Shown here: piece after piece, positions 41,136 through 49,570 of the stretch | How positions within the stretch are numbered: the first letter of the stretch is position 1 | How the letters are laid out: each line of letters opens with the position of its first letter | NCBI GenBank assembly: GCA_937891015.1 | Contig: CALAPY010000105.1 | Span: 1 to 53,754, forward strand | Source: UBA2108 sp002713215 | Lineage (GTDB): Bacteria > Bacteroidota > Bacteroidia > Flavobacteriales_G > Salibacteraceae | Reading direction: 5' to 3' | DNA length: 53,754 bases | Program-made: the position numbers and the translations under genes | The notes under the pieces: generated by a model | Told to the model about the DNA's origin: nothing | Databases searched by the model: none | What the model saw: the letters and a program-made list of their open reading frames with translations, nothing else

Positions 41136-42221
41136 CTATGCTTTATAAAACGGAGGCCTAACCACCTTGGCTTTTAAGCTTTTGTTTCTAACCTGAATAT
41201 AGATTTCGGTATCCACCTTATTGTACGGCAAATTCACATAGCCCATACCAATTGCTTTTTTTAGTGAAGGCGACATAGTTCCAGAAGTAACGATTCCTAT
41301 TTCGTTTCCATCAGCGTCAACCATAGGGTATCCCTGACGAGGAATTCCGCGATCCAAAAGTTCAAAGCCAACTAATCTCCGTTTAACTCCCTCTTCCTTC
41401 TGCTTTACCAAAAAATCCGAATCAATAAAATCTCCTTTTGCCAATTTTGTAATCCAACCCAATCCTGCCTCTAAAGGAGAAGTAGTGTCGTCAATGTCAT
41501 TACCATAAAGGCAAAATCCCATTTCCAACCTCAAAGTATCACGTGCAGCCAAACCAATGGGCTGAATCCCCTGGCCTTTACCTGCCTCAAAAACCGCATC
41601 CCAAACTTTTTCAGCGTCTTGGTTCTTGATATAAATTTCGAATCCTCCAGCTCCCGTATAACCTGTGGCCGAAACTATAACATCCTCCAGCCCTGCAAAA
41701 GTTCCTGCATTAAAGGAATAATATTCCATCTCAGATAAGTTAATATCCGTAAGAGATTGTAAAGCTTCATTTGTTTTGGGGCCCTGTACCGCCAGGAGAG
41801 AATAATTATCCGATTCGTTAGACATTTTAACCCCCATATCATTATGAGAGCTTATCCAATTCCAATCCTTTTCCATATTGGAGGCATTAACCACTAACAT
41901 GTATTCCGTTTCACTTATTCGGTAAATCAACAAATCGTCGACAATGCCACCTTTTCCATTTGGCATGCAGCTGTATTGTACCTTCCCATCATACAATTTC
42001 GAAACATCGTTAGTGGTAACCTTTTGAATTAAATCAAGTGCTTTTTCACCGGACAAAAAGAACTCGCCCATGTGAGAAACATCAAAAACTCCAACACCAT
42101 TTCTAACCGTATTGTGTTCTTCATTAATTCCGGCATAGGTAACCGGCATATTGTAACCTGCAAAGGGAACCATTTTGGCTCCTAACGCTTCATGTACATG
42201 AGAAAGAGCTGTGTTTTTCAT
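41136..42221 (-). CDS. gcvT: Glycine cleavage system aminomethyltransferase (T protein)
   Basis: GcvT takes the aminomethyl group from lipoyl-GcvH and forms 5,10-methylene-tetrahydrofolate and ammonia. The 361-residue protein has normal length and the family marks: M-V-P-F-A-G-Y-N-M-P-V near the start, V-F-D-V-S-H-M-G-E, the folate-binding region Y-T-G-A-G-G-F-E-I-Y, and A-A-R-D-T-L-R-L-E-M-G. gcvH and gcvP are not in the window. A strong promoter lies just upstream, and comB follows 1 bp later. Confidence 0.95.
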   Translation of the reverse strand: MKNTALSHVHEALGAKMVPFAGYNMPVTYAGINEEHNTVRNGVGVFDVSHMGEFFLSGEKALDLIQKVTTNDVSKLYDGKVQYSCMPNGKGGIVDDLLIYRISETEYMLVVNASNMEKDWNWISSHNDMGVKMSNESDNYSLLAVQGPKTNEALQSLTDINLSEMEYYSFNAGTFAGLEDVIVSATGYTGAGGFEIYIKNQDAEKVWDAVFEAGKGQGIQPIGLAARDTLRLEMGFCLYGNDIDDTTSPLEAGLGWITKLAKGDFIDSDFLVKQKEEGVKRRLVGFELLDRGIPRQGYPMVDADGNEIGIVTSGTMSPSLKKAIGMGYVNLPYNKVDTEIYIQVRNKSLKAKVVRPPFYKA

Positions 42222-42247
42222 AGGTATCTATAAAATTCTGAGGCCGG

Positions 42248-42277
42248 CAAAGGTAGTCAAGCGCTTCATATATCAAA
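42248..42277 (-). promoter_or_regulatory. Bacteroidota-type promoter for gcvT-comB
   Basis: On the minus strand, TTTG (complement of 42274-42277), an 18-bp spacer and TACCTTTG (complement of 42248-42255) match the consensus in both elements. The transcription start is predicted near 42243, about 20 nt before gcvT. On the other strand, TAATTTTG at 42283-42290 could be the -7 element for the gene at 42314. Confidence 0.65.
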
Positions 42278-42313
42278 TCTTTTAATTTTGAGGCCATTCC
42301 CAGAGGCTGAGAA

Positions 42314-44179
42314 ATGATATTTGCAAAGGATAATACTCCACGATGGATTATTGTATCTATAGATACCGGGATTTGCCTGTTTTCTATTTTATTGGCGTAT
42401 CTCGTTCGTTTTAACTTTTCTATTCCCCAGCAGTATATAGAAACCTTCGGATATATTTTTCCACTTATGGTAAGCTTAAGGCTTATTTCATTTTTCCTTT
42501 TCGGAACCTACAAGGGAATAATAAGATATACCTCTTCTGTCGACACCCAACGAATTTTCGTTGTTGTTTCAATAGTGTCTCTACTATTTGTATTAATAAA
42601 TACGGTTAGGTATCTTTTTATCGACGGTTCATTTGTCATTCCATTTTCGGTGATCATTATTGACTACATGGCCACCATCTTTTTAATGATTAGCTTTCGA
42701 ATTACGGTAAAACTTATCTACTTCGAATTCAAAACGGCCTCGAAGGAAAAAATCAGGGTTGTAATATTTGGTGCGGGTGAAGCAGGTATTATAACAAAGA
42801 GAACCCTTGGTCGTGATCAGGACACCAAATACCAGGTTGTAGCCTTTATTGACCATAAGAACTCTATTCAAGGGAAAAAGATCGAAGGAGTAAAAATTTT
42901 ATCTCCGGATCGTTTGGAGGAAATTTTGGAAAAGCATGAAATTGATCAGGTAATCTTATCGGTTCAGAACATTAGTAAAGCCGTTAAGCAAGAAATTGTG
43001 GAAACAAGCTTGCCTTTCAAAGTAAAGGTCCTTCACTTGCCACCAGTTAAATCATGGGTTAAAGGAGAACTAAGCCCCGCGCAACTGCAACAGGTTAAGA
43101 TTGAAGACTTGCTTGGGAGGGAGCCCATTCACTTGGACACGGTCAATATTAAAAGTCAGCTCACTCAAAAACGAGTATTGGTTACTGGAGCTGCCGGGTC
43201 AATTGGTAGTGAAATAGTGCGACAGGTAGCCGATTACTACCCGTCCAATTTAATTTTATTGGACCAAGCAGAATCGCCATTGTATGAAATTGAATTGGAG
43301 ATTAAAGAAAAATACGGAGACAATTATTGTGAAGCCGTAATAGCTGATGTCTCAAATTTGGCTCGAATGAAAAATGTCTTTCAGACGTTTAAGCCAGAAG
43401 TAGTCTACCACGCTGCTGCTTATAAACATGTCCCGCTTATGGAGGACAATCCTTCAGAGGCAACATTAACCAATATTGGCGGCTCCAAAAACCTGATTGA
43501 TCTCGCTGACGAATATGGTGTTGAATCATTTGTCATGATCTCAACGGATAAGGCTGTTAATCCTACCAACGTAATGGGTGCCTCCAAACGAGTAGCTGAA
43601 ATTTATGCCCAAAGTAAAAATTCGATTTCCAATACCAACTACATAACGACGCGATTCGGAAACGTATTGGGAAGTAATGGATCAGTTATTCCCCTGTTCA
43701 GAAGACAAATAAAAAATGGTGGGCCGGTTACGGTAACACATCCTGAAATTACGCGGTATTTCATGACCATTCCCGAAGCCTGTCAACTGGTGTTGGAGGC
43801 CGGTGCCATGGGCAAGGGTGGCGAAATCTATATATTCGACATGGGCAAACCCATTAAGATTATTGATCTGGCTAAAAAAATGATTAAGCTATCCGGATTG
43901 GAGCTTGGCAAAGACATCGATATAAAAATGTCTGGCTTAAGAGCTGGAGAAAAACTTTATGAAGAATTACTAAATAATAAAGAAAACACCTTAGCTACCC
44001 ACCATCCCCAAATTATGATTGCAAAGGTGGAAGCAAAAAAAATGGAGGAAATTATTGACGTGATCAACGATCTCATTTCATCCCCAAGCGACACCGACAA
44101 TTTCAATCTGGTTAAAGGAATTAAGGTGTTGGTACCCGAATTCAAAAGTCAAAATTCAATTTTCACCCAGTTAGATTAA
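42314..44179 (+). CDS. CapD/WbpM/PglF-type nucleotide-sugar dehydratase
   Basis: A 621-residue membrane enzyme. Four N-terminal transmembrane helices (about 10-120) precede a CoA-binding-like Rossmann domain with G-A-G-E-A-G near 150. The catalytic extended SDR domain follows, with V-T-G-A-A-G-S-I-G-S-E-I near 293, D-Q-A-E-S-P-L-Y-E-I-E, H-A-A-A-Y-K-H-V-P-L-M-E and I-S-T-D-K-A-V-N-P-T-N-V-M-G-A-S-K-R. The family makes 4-keto-6-deoxy sugars from UDP-GlcNAc, the first step to bacillosamine, FucNAc or QuiNAc. It would feed the glycan genes at both ends of the window. It is a single gene read away from gcvT. Confidence 0.92.
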   Translation: MIFAKDNTPRWIIVSIDTGICLFSILLAYLVRFNFSIPQQYIETFGYIFPLMVSLRLISFFLFGTYKGIIRYTSSVDTQRIFVVVSIVSLLFVLINTVRYLFIDGSFVIPFSVIIIDYMATIFLMISFRITVKLIYFEFKTASKEKIRVVIFGAGEAGIITKRTLGRDQDTKYQVVAFIDHKNSIQGKKIEGVKILSPDRLEEILEKHEIDQVILSVQNISKAVKQEIVETSLPFKVKVLHLPPVKSWVKGELSPAQLQQVKIEDLLGREPIHLDTVNIKSQLTQKRVLVTGAAGSIGSEIVRQVADYYPSNLILLDQAESPLYEIELEIKEKYGDNYCEAVIADVSNLARMKNVFQTFKPEVVYHAAAYKHVPLMEDNPSEATLTNIGGSKNLIDLADEYGVESFVMISTDKAVNPTNVMGASKRVAEIYAQSKNSISNTNYITTRFGNVLGSNGSVIPLFRRQIKNGGPVTVTHPEITRYFMTIPEACQLVLEAGAMGKGGEIYIFDMGKPIKIIDLAKKMIKLSGLELGKDIDIKMSGLRAGEKLYEELLNNKENTLATHHPQIMIAKVEAKKMEEIIDVINDLISSPSDTDNFNLVKGIKVLVPEFKSQNSIFTQLD

Positions 44180-44188
44180 GTACTGAGT

Positions 44189-44773
44189 TTACCCGTGAAT
44201 TTGTTCTGAAACTCCGTAATTGGAAATGACTTTTGCCTCATAATCCAAAAACTCCTGCCACAACTCATCAACGTTGTAAATGCTTTCACCATATTTACGA
44301 GCAAATGCCAAAAACATAGTAAAGTGATTTGCTTCGCTTTTCATTAGGTCAAAATAGAATTTCGACAGTTCCTTATCTTTAATGTTTTCAGAAAAAACTT
44401 TAAACCTCTCGCAACTTCTAGCCTCTATCAGGGCTGCTAACAGGAGTCGGTACACCAATGCTTTTTTCCGGTCCAATCCTTTTGGAATAAACTTGCGCAG
44501 TTGGTTAACGTAATCATCCTTTCTCTCCCTTCCCAGGGTATATCCCCTCTCCTGAATTTTTGCATACACCATTTTAAAATGGGCCATCTCCTCGCGAGAA
44601 AGGTCTATCATAGCTTCTACCAGGTCCGAGTGTTCCGGGTAAGTAATGAGTAACGAAATTGCCGTAGAAGCTGCTTTTTGCTCACAGTAGGCGTGGTCGG
44701 TTAGAATTTCTTCAATATTATTTTCAGCTATATTGGCCCAACGTGGATCGGTAGGAAGCTTTAAGTGCAGCAT
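44189..44773 (-). CDS. miaE: tRNA 2-methylthio-N6-isopentenyladenosine-37 hydroxylase
   Basis: MiaE is an O2-dependent di-iron enzyme that hydroxylates ms2i6A37 in tRNAs reading U-starting codons. The 194-residue protein has the expected iron ligands: E31, E61/E62-x2-H65 (R-E-E-M-A-H-F), E117 (I-E-A-R-S-C-E-R-F) and E147-x2-H150 (S-E-A-N-H-F). It keeps the family's D-R-K-K-A-L-V-Y-R-L-L-x-A motif. It depends on MiaA and MiaB products, which are not in the window. It has its own promoter. Confidence 0.92.
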   Translation of the reverse strand: MLHLKLPTDPRWANIAENNIEEILTDHAYCEQKAASTAISLLITYPEHSDLVEAMIDLSREEMAHFKMVYAKIQERGYTLGRERKDDYVNQLRKFIPKGLDRKKALVYRLLLAALIEARSCERFKVFSENIKDKELSKFYFDLMKSEANHFTMFLAFARKYGESIYNVDELWQEFLDYEAKVISNYGVSEQIHG

Positions 44774-44783
44774 CTTTTTTTTG

Positions 44784-44811
44784 CAAATTTATTGCAATCT
44801 ATAGATTTCAA
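44784..44811 (-). promoter_or_regulatory. Bacteroidota-type promoter for miaE
   Basis: TTG (complement of 44809-44811), a 17-bp spacer and TAAATTTG (complement of 44784-44791). The start of transcription falls a few bases before the miaE ATG at 44773, so the leader is very short. Confidence 0.55.
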
Positions 44812-44910
44812 TGGTGCTAAAAAATTGAAATAAGAGTAGATATTGTACACCTAACATTAACGATTATTAGAATGTATCTGTCCAGATTAGTTTATTTTGC
44901 CAGTTGAACA

Positions 44911-45666
44911 ATGACTAAAATAATTGCCCATAGAGGTGCATCGGGCTTAGCTCCAGAGAATACACTTGCCGCTTTTAAAATAGCAGTTGAGTTAGGAGCC
45001 GACATGATCGAACTTGACATTAGACCCACCAAAGATCAAAAGGTAATTGTTTTTCATGACAAAAAACTAAACCGAACAACACCATTGAGAGGAAGGGTTC
45101 AAAACCATTACCTCAACGAACTAAAAAGAATAGATGCCGGGAGTTGGTTTAGCGAAAAAGAACACCAAACCGAAACCATTCCAACACTGGATGAAACCAT
45201 CGACTTCTTGAAAGGACATTGTGAAATGCTGGTAGAAATAAAAAGCGAAAGGCATTATGTACAAAACGATTTTCTTCACAACCTCATTCATTTGATCGAT
45301 AAGCACGATGCACGAGACCAGATAATTATTCAATCGTTCGACAGCAAAATCTTAAAACGATTTTATACCCTTTACCCCGATTATAGATTTCAAAAACTGA
45401 TTGTCTGGAAAGTGCCATTTATAAAGGTTCAGTTTGATCAGAGGCTCATGCTGGAAAACATTTTGAAGAATCCGTACTACGAATCAATTAATGTGGACCA
45501 TCGCTATGTTACTCCCAATTTGATTCGCAAAATTCATCGACACAATAAAAAAATATATTGCTGGACTGTAAATCAACGACTAAGAATGTTTAGGCTTATG
45601 AATATGGGGGTTGACGGCATAATCACAAATTATCCAAATAAGCTAAAACAGTTGATTAATCAATAG
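44911..45666 (+). CDS. Glycerophosphodiester phosphodiesterase (GDPD/UgpQ type)
   Basis: A 251-residue GDPD-family enzyme that splits glycerophosphodiesters into sn-glycerol-3-phosphate and an alcohol. It has H-R-G-A at 7-10, P-E-N-T at 15-18, the metal ligands E34-x-D36 (I-E-L-D-I-R), F-H-D at 48-50, and V-E-I-K-S-E near 110. There is no signal peptide, so it is probably cytoplasmic. The C terminus has the usual W-T-V-N and G-V-D-G-I-I-T-N-Y-P. It is transcribed away from miaE. Confidence 0.92.
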   Translation: MTKIIAHRGASGLAPENTLAAFKIAVELGADMIELDIRPTKDQKVIVFHDKKLNRTTPLRGRVQNHYLNELKRIDAGSWFSEKEHQTETIPTLDETIDFLKGHCEMLVEIKSERHYVQNDFLHNLIHLIDKHDARDQIIIQSFDSKILKRFYTLYPDYRFQKLIVWKVPFIKVQFDQRLMLENILKNPYYESINVDHRYVTPNLIRKIHRHNKKIYCWTVNQRLRMFRLMNMGVDGIITNYPNKLKQLINQ

Positions 45667-45737
45667 GATTAGGTGGCTATTTATCTACCTTTGCCTCCCT
45701 ATTTGCGGGTAAATCTATTTACTAAAACACAAGAACA

Positions 45738-46373
45738 TTGAATAAACTCTTAATTGCATGGAATGTGCTTCTAACAGCACTAATTGCCTACCTCATTTTT
45801 AGTGGAACATCGAATAAAAGTACAGAACCCATTGACGAGGTTGCCACTGCCATTGAAGTTACTGATTCACTGGATGAAGAAAAACCAAAAGACCTGGCCA
45901 AGGTTGTCTTTATTAATAACGACACCCTCTTTAAGCATTTTGAAATGTATAAAGACCTGCAAGATGAATTACTGGCAGAGAAAATAAAACTCGAGGGGCG
46001 TTATAAACGTGAGTTGGAAAAGCTTGAAAAAGAATACCTGGACCTACGGGAAAAAGCACCATTTATGACCCAGGCTCAAGGTGAAGCAGCACAAGCCGAA
46101 TTAATGCAAAAGCAACAAGGCCTGCTAAAAATGGAGCAAGATCTGTCGGTTAAATTTGGTAACAAGGAAAATGAACTGGTCGTTAAAATCAAAAAAGCAA
46201 TTGAAGATTATTTAACCCGCATGCAGGAAGAATACGACTATGATTTTGTTCTTGGGAAAAGTAACATGGGAGGAATCCACTTTGCCAATCAGGGACGCGA
46301 TATCACCACCGAAGTTTTAGCCGGCTTAAACGAGGAATACCTGGCAAAAAAAGAAGTGAAAAACGACAAGTAA
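45738..46373 (+). CDS. OmpH/Skp-family periplasmic chaperone-like protein
   Basis: A 211-residue protein with an N-terminal helix (about 4-22) that is a signal anchor or signal peptide. A strand V-V-F-I-N-N-D-T-L follows, then a long charged coiled coil (about 75-165, K/E/Q-rich), then a closing strand Y-D-F-V-L-G-K-S. This matches the Skp/OmpH fold, a trimeric jellyfish-shaped holdase for outer-membrane proteins. The start is a TTG; no in-frame ATG precedes the conserved region. A -7 element TACCTTTG is at 45686-45693. The DUF4924 gene begins 1 bp after its stop. Confidence 0.82.
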   Translation: MNKLLIAWNVLLTALIAYLIFSGTSNKSTEPIDEVATAIEVTDSLDEEKPKDLAKVVFINNDTLFKHFEMYKDLQDELLAEKIKLEGRYKRELEKLEKEYLDLREKAPFMTQAQGEAAQAELMQKQQGLLKMEQDLSVKFGNKENELVVKIKKAIEDYLTRMQEEYDYDFVLGKSNMGGIHFANQGRDITTEVLAGLNEEYLAKKEVKNDK

Positions 46374-46374
46374 G

Positions 46375-46935
46375 GTGATTGTAGCACAACAAAAGAAAAA
46401 GGAGAATATCATTGAATACATTCTATACATGTGGAATGTAGAGGATTTATTGCGCTCATTAAACCTTGAAATTGCTTCAGTAGATTCTCGTATCATAAAA
46501 GCCTACCCAGTAGATGACGAGGTTAAAAAGACAATTCGGGAGTGGTATGTTGGGCTCATCAAGGAAATGAAAACCTTTGGACTTCTTCAAAAAGGGCACC
46601 TACCAGAAGTGAATGAACTAATTGCTGAGCTGGCCATGTTGCATGACAGCTTGCTGCACTTATACCAGGACCCAAGGTATATAGAGCTGGAACGCCATGC
46701 CAACGAAAACTTAAAAGAACTTATTCAAAAATCCGGTTCGAAATCCATTACCGCCGTAGAAGCAGGCCTAAATGGGCTTTATGGGGTTTTGCTACTTCGA
46801 ATGAAGAAAAAAATGATTAGCAAGGAAACCGAGGAAAGCATTAGAACCATTTCTGATCTGTTTGCCTTACTTGCTGTAAAGTATAAGGACATGAAAAATG
46901 GAAACCTTAGCTTTCCAAGCGAAAGGAAAAACTAA
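46375..46935 (+). CDS. DUF4924 family protein
   Basis: A 186-residue soluble, mostly helical protein of the DUF4924 type, a Bacteroidota family of unknown function. The N-terminal stretch E-N-I-I-E-Y-I-L-Y-M-W-N-V-E-D is characteristic, as are the H-D-S-L-L-H-L-Y and G-L-N-G-L-Y-G-V-L-L-L-R stretches. The start is a GTG 1 bp after the Skp/OmpH-like gene, so the two are likely coupled. A strong hairpin terminator follows. Confidence 0.75.
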   Translation: MIVAQQKKKENIIEYILYMWNVEDLLRSLNLEIASVDSRIIKAYPVDDEVKKTIREWYVGLIKEMKTFGLLQKGHLPEVNELIAELAMLHDSLLHLYQDPRYIELERHANENLKELIQKSGSKSITAVEAGLNGLYGVLLLRMKKKMISKETEESIRTISDLFALLAVKYKDMKNGNLSFPSERKN

Positions 46936-46971
46936 TTCCGAACAGAGTACTTCTTTAAATTTTTTAGAAAC

Positions 46972-47001
46972 AAAAAAGGTTGTCAAATGACAACCTTTTT
47001 T
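46972..47001. terminator. Bidirectional terminator between the DUF4924 gene and tRNA-His
   Basis: GGTTGTC (46978-46984) pairs with GACAACC (46989-46995) around a 4-nt loop. Six A precede and six T follow the stem, which serves the rightward DUF4924 transcript and the leftward tRNA-His transcript. Confidence 0.85.
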
Positions 47002-47009
47002 GTTTTACG

Positions 47010-47084
47010 GGTGGAAGATCGGGCTCGAACCGACGACCCTCGGTACCACAAACCGATGCTCTAACCAACTGAGCTACAACCACC
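47010..47084 (-). tRNA. tRNA-His (anticodon GTG)
   Basis: On the minus strand the sequence folds into a cloverleaf. It has T8-A9 before the D arm (GCTCAGTTGGTTAGAGC), the anticodon stem CGGT/ACCG with loop TTGTGGT (anticodon GTG, His), and the T arm GTCGG-TTCGAGC-CCGAT. An encoded G at -1 opposite C73 is the identity mark of tRNA-His. The 3' CCA is not encoded. The acceptor stem, GTGGTTG against CTTCCAC, has two adjacent T-T mismatches at 5-68 and 6-67. The bases before the 5' end (CCACC) could pair with GGTGG of the 5' end. Confidence 0.93.
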
Positions 47085-47184
47085 ATTTTTGGTGGCGCAA
47101 AACTATAATAATTTTAGACCAAAACAAGGCTTTAATTAGCACAATAAATTCCGATTGATTAGGTTTGTTCCTATTCTCTCATTA

Positions 47185-48309
47185 ATGGGCAGTAAACTAA
47201 ATATCCTTGCACTTTCAAGTTGGTACCCTAACGAATTCGATCCGCAGCAAGGCATATTTGTTCAGCATCAATTAGAGGCCATTCAAAAGAACCATAATGT
47301 AACTCTATTATTAACCAAATCAGATCGGGAGGTTCGCATTTCAAGTACACAACATGAAAACTTAACTATTACCGTAGTTCATTACAAACCCTTGTACCTG
47401 CTTAAACCAATAATGTGGCTGCTGGCCTGGCGAATGGTTATCCCGCTAGTGGCTAAAGAAAAGTACGATTTGATTCATTTACAAATTGTTTTCCCAATGG
47501 GAATAGTGGCTTTGTGGCTCAAAAGAAGGCTGAAAATTCCATTAATCGTTACTGAACATTGGTCGGGTTATAGAAGCCCCAAAGAATACACTGGCACGTT
47601 TCGAAAATGGATCACCAATAGGGTTATTAATAAGGCCAGTGCAGTAATTGTCCAATCCAGTTTTTTGAGGGAATTAATGGAAAATGTTGGGCTAAAAAGC
47701 AAATTTTTCAGAATTCCCAATCTGGTTAAGTTTAGCAACAGCACCGGCAAACTTGAATCAAAACAAGAAGGAGTTAAAATTCTTAATGTGGCTGACCATG
47801 TCGATTCGGACAAAAATATTTCAGGCTTGTTGCGGGCATGCAAATTGTGTCAGGATAAAACGTCCAAGTTGGAATTCGCCCAAATAGGTGCAGGCCATGA
47901 TACCGATAGTTTATTAAAGCTATCTGCTGAATTAGGAATAGGCAACCAATTTAACTGGATAGGCAGGCTTAAAAACGAAGATGTATTAAAGGAAATAGAC
48001 AAATGCGATTTTGGAATAATCAACAGCAACGTCGAGACTTTTTCAGTAGTTGCATTTGAGTTTTTGGCCGCTGGGAAACCCATTATCATTACCCGATGTG
48101 GGGGCCCCGAAGGATACCTTCCGGATAACTTTGGTTTACTTATCGATTCAGGCAATGATAACCAACTGGCCGAAGCGATTTTAAACATGGCTGAGAATTA
48201 CCCTTCCTATGCTGATAAAACCGTTAGTGAACAGGTTAGAAATGAGTTTTCAGAAAAACAGTTTCTCGAAAGAATAAATCGAGTTTACCACGAGGTTATA
48301 GATGATTAA
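47185..48309 (+). CDS. Family 4 glycosyltransferase
   Basis: About 374 residues with a GT-B fold. It has S-S-W-Y-P-N-E-F-D-P-Q-Q-G-I-F-V near the start, the central H-L-Q-I-V-F-P-M-G, and the catalytic E-x7-E of GT4 in N-V-E-T-F-S-V-V-A-F-E-F-L, followed by A-A-G-K-P-I-I. It transfers a sugar from a nucleotide donor in the cytoplasm. I prefer the ATG at 47185 over a TTG at 47155: a -7-like TAGGTTTG (47160-47167) would otherwise lie inside the coding region. The 3' end overlaps the flippase gene by 8 bp. Confidence 0.9.
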   Translation: MGSKLNILALSSWYPNEFDPQQGIFVQHQLEAIQKNHNVTLLLTKSDREVRISSTQHENLTITVVHYKPLYLLKPIMWLLAWRMVIPLVAKEKYDLIHLQIVFPMGIVALWLKRRLKIPLIVTEHWSGYRSPKEYTGTFRKWITNRVINKASAVIVQSSFLRELMENVGLKSKFFRIPNLVKFSNSTGKLESKQEGVKILNVADHVDSDKNISGLLRACKLCQDKTSKLEFAQIGAGHDTDSLLKLSAELGIGNQFNWIGRLKNEDVLKEIDKCDFGIINSNVETFSVVAFEFLAAGKPIIITRCGGPEGYLPDNFGLLIDSGNDNQLAEAILNMAENYPSYADKTVSEQVRNEFSEKQFLERINRVYHEVIDD

Positions 48310-49570
48310 ACAAATATTAGGTACAACTTTTTCTCGGATAATAATAACCCTGGGTGGTATTGTTGTCTTGTTTATGAATACTCGTTTCCTGGGTGCTCAA
48401 AAGCTCGGAGAACTCAGTCTGATCCTAATTGCCTTAAATTTAATTCTTCAGGTTTCAGAACTCATTGGAGGGCCTTCTTTGGTCTATCTCCAAAAAAAAT
48501 ATCAAGTCAACAAACTATTGTCGCTATCCTACTTATGGTCCATCGTGGTAGCAGGATGTGCCTACCTGATTATGCATCTATTTTTTGGTGAAATTACCCT
48601 TGTATTTGTTCTTAGTCTTTGCGCATTTGTTCAATCGATTAATCATACTCACCTTCATCTATTGGTAGGCAAGGAATACATAAAGAATTATAATATATCA
48701 ACCCTGGTACAGATTATTTTGGTAGTGATTCTAATTCTAGTATTCTACCTCGGGCAAGACTCTGCGTCAGTATCAACCTACTTATGGATTTACTTCATCG
48801 GACAATTATTCTCCTTGGTTTTCTCTACCACCTATTTGTCAACTAACATTAGGAATGGTGGACAATTTGGACTTGAAAAAAACTTGATCACTGAAGCATT
48901 TAAGTACGGTTATATGATTCAATTGGCCAATATATTTCAGTTTGGAGTTTATCGAATCAACTATATCATCCTTGAATCTTTTACCTCATTGTCAACATTG
49001 GGTGTTTTTTCTTTGGGTATACAACTAAGCGAAAAGGCTTTGATTCCATGCAATGCCATTAGCATGGTTCAATACGCTAAAATCTCTAACAGTGATGATA
49101 AAAGTAAATCCAATGTTTTAACCATCCATTTAGTATCGCTATCGCTTTCTATAGCAGTACTAACTGCTCTCACCCTGGTTTGTTTGCCAGGTTCATTAAT
49201 TGTTTGGCTATTCGGGAGTGATTTTATTTTAACCAACACCTTGTTTTACTACCTGGCTCCAGGAATTCTGTTTATGTCGGTTTCTGTAATCTATAGCCAC
49301 TATTTTGCTGGCTTAGGAAAATATCACTTAAACACCATAACAAGTTTAGTAGGTGTAATTATCATTGCGGTATTAAGTTACCTGCTTATTCCCATTTATG
49401 ACATGAAGGGCGCAGCTCTGGCAACTTCAGCTGTGTATTTTGTTCAGATGCTTATTCAATCTATTTTCTTTAAAAGGGAATCAAACATGAAATGGTCCGA
49501 AATTATCAGCCTGCATAGAAAGAGTTTTGGTATGTTTAATCTTAACCGAATTAAAGACCTGAAAAAATAA
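48302..49570 (+). CDS. Wzx-like polysaccharide flippase
   Basis: A 422-residue membrane protein with about 12 helices of the oligosaccharide-flippase type. It starts with G-T-T-F-S-R-I-I-I-T-L-G, has N-T-R-F-L-G-A-Q-K-L-G-E-L in the first loop and D-M-K-G-A-A-L-A-T-S-A late in the protein. It overlaps the GT4 gene by 8 bp and shares 1 bp with the asparagine synthetase gene (TAATG), so the three genes are surely one operon. It is distinct from the flippase at 4817. Confidence 0.87.
   Translation: MIKQILGTTFSRIIITLGGIVVLFMNTRFLGAQKLGELSLILIALNLILQVSELIGGPSLVYLQKKYQVNKLLSLSYLWSIVVAGCAYLIMHLFFGEITLVFVLSLCAFVQSINHTHLHLLVGKEYIKNYNISTLVQIILVVILILVFYLGQDSASVSTYLWIYFIGQLFSLVFSTTYLSTNIRNGGQFGLEKNLITEAFKYGYMIQLANIFQFGVYRINYIILESFTSLSTLGVFSLGIQLSEKALIPCNAISMVQYAKISNSDDKSKSNVLTIHLVSLSLSIAVLTALTLVCLPGSLIVWLFGSDFILTNTLFYYLAPGILFMSVSVIYSHYFAGLGKYHLNTITSLVGVIIIAVLSYLLIPIYDMKGAALATSAVYFVQMLIQSIFFKRESNMKWSEIISLHRKSFGMFNLNRIKDLKK

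Noticed and set aside
42222..42313. Possible glycine riboswitch before gcvT
   Set aside because: The gap is only 92 bp and a promoter places the transcript start about 20 nt before gcvT, leaving no room for an aptamer.
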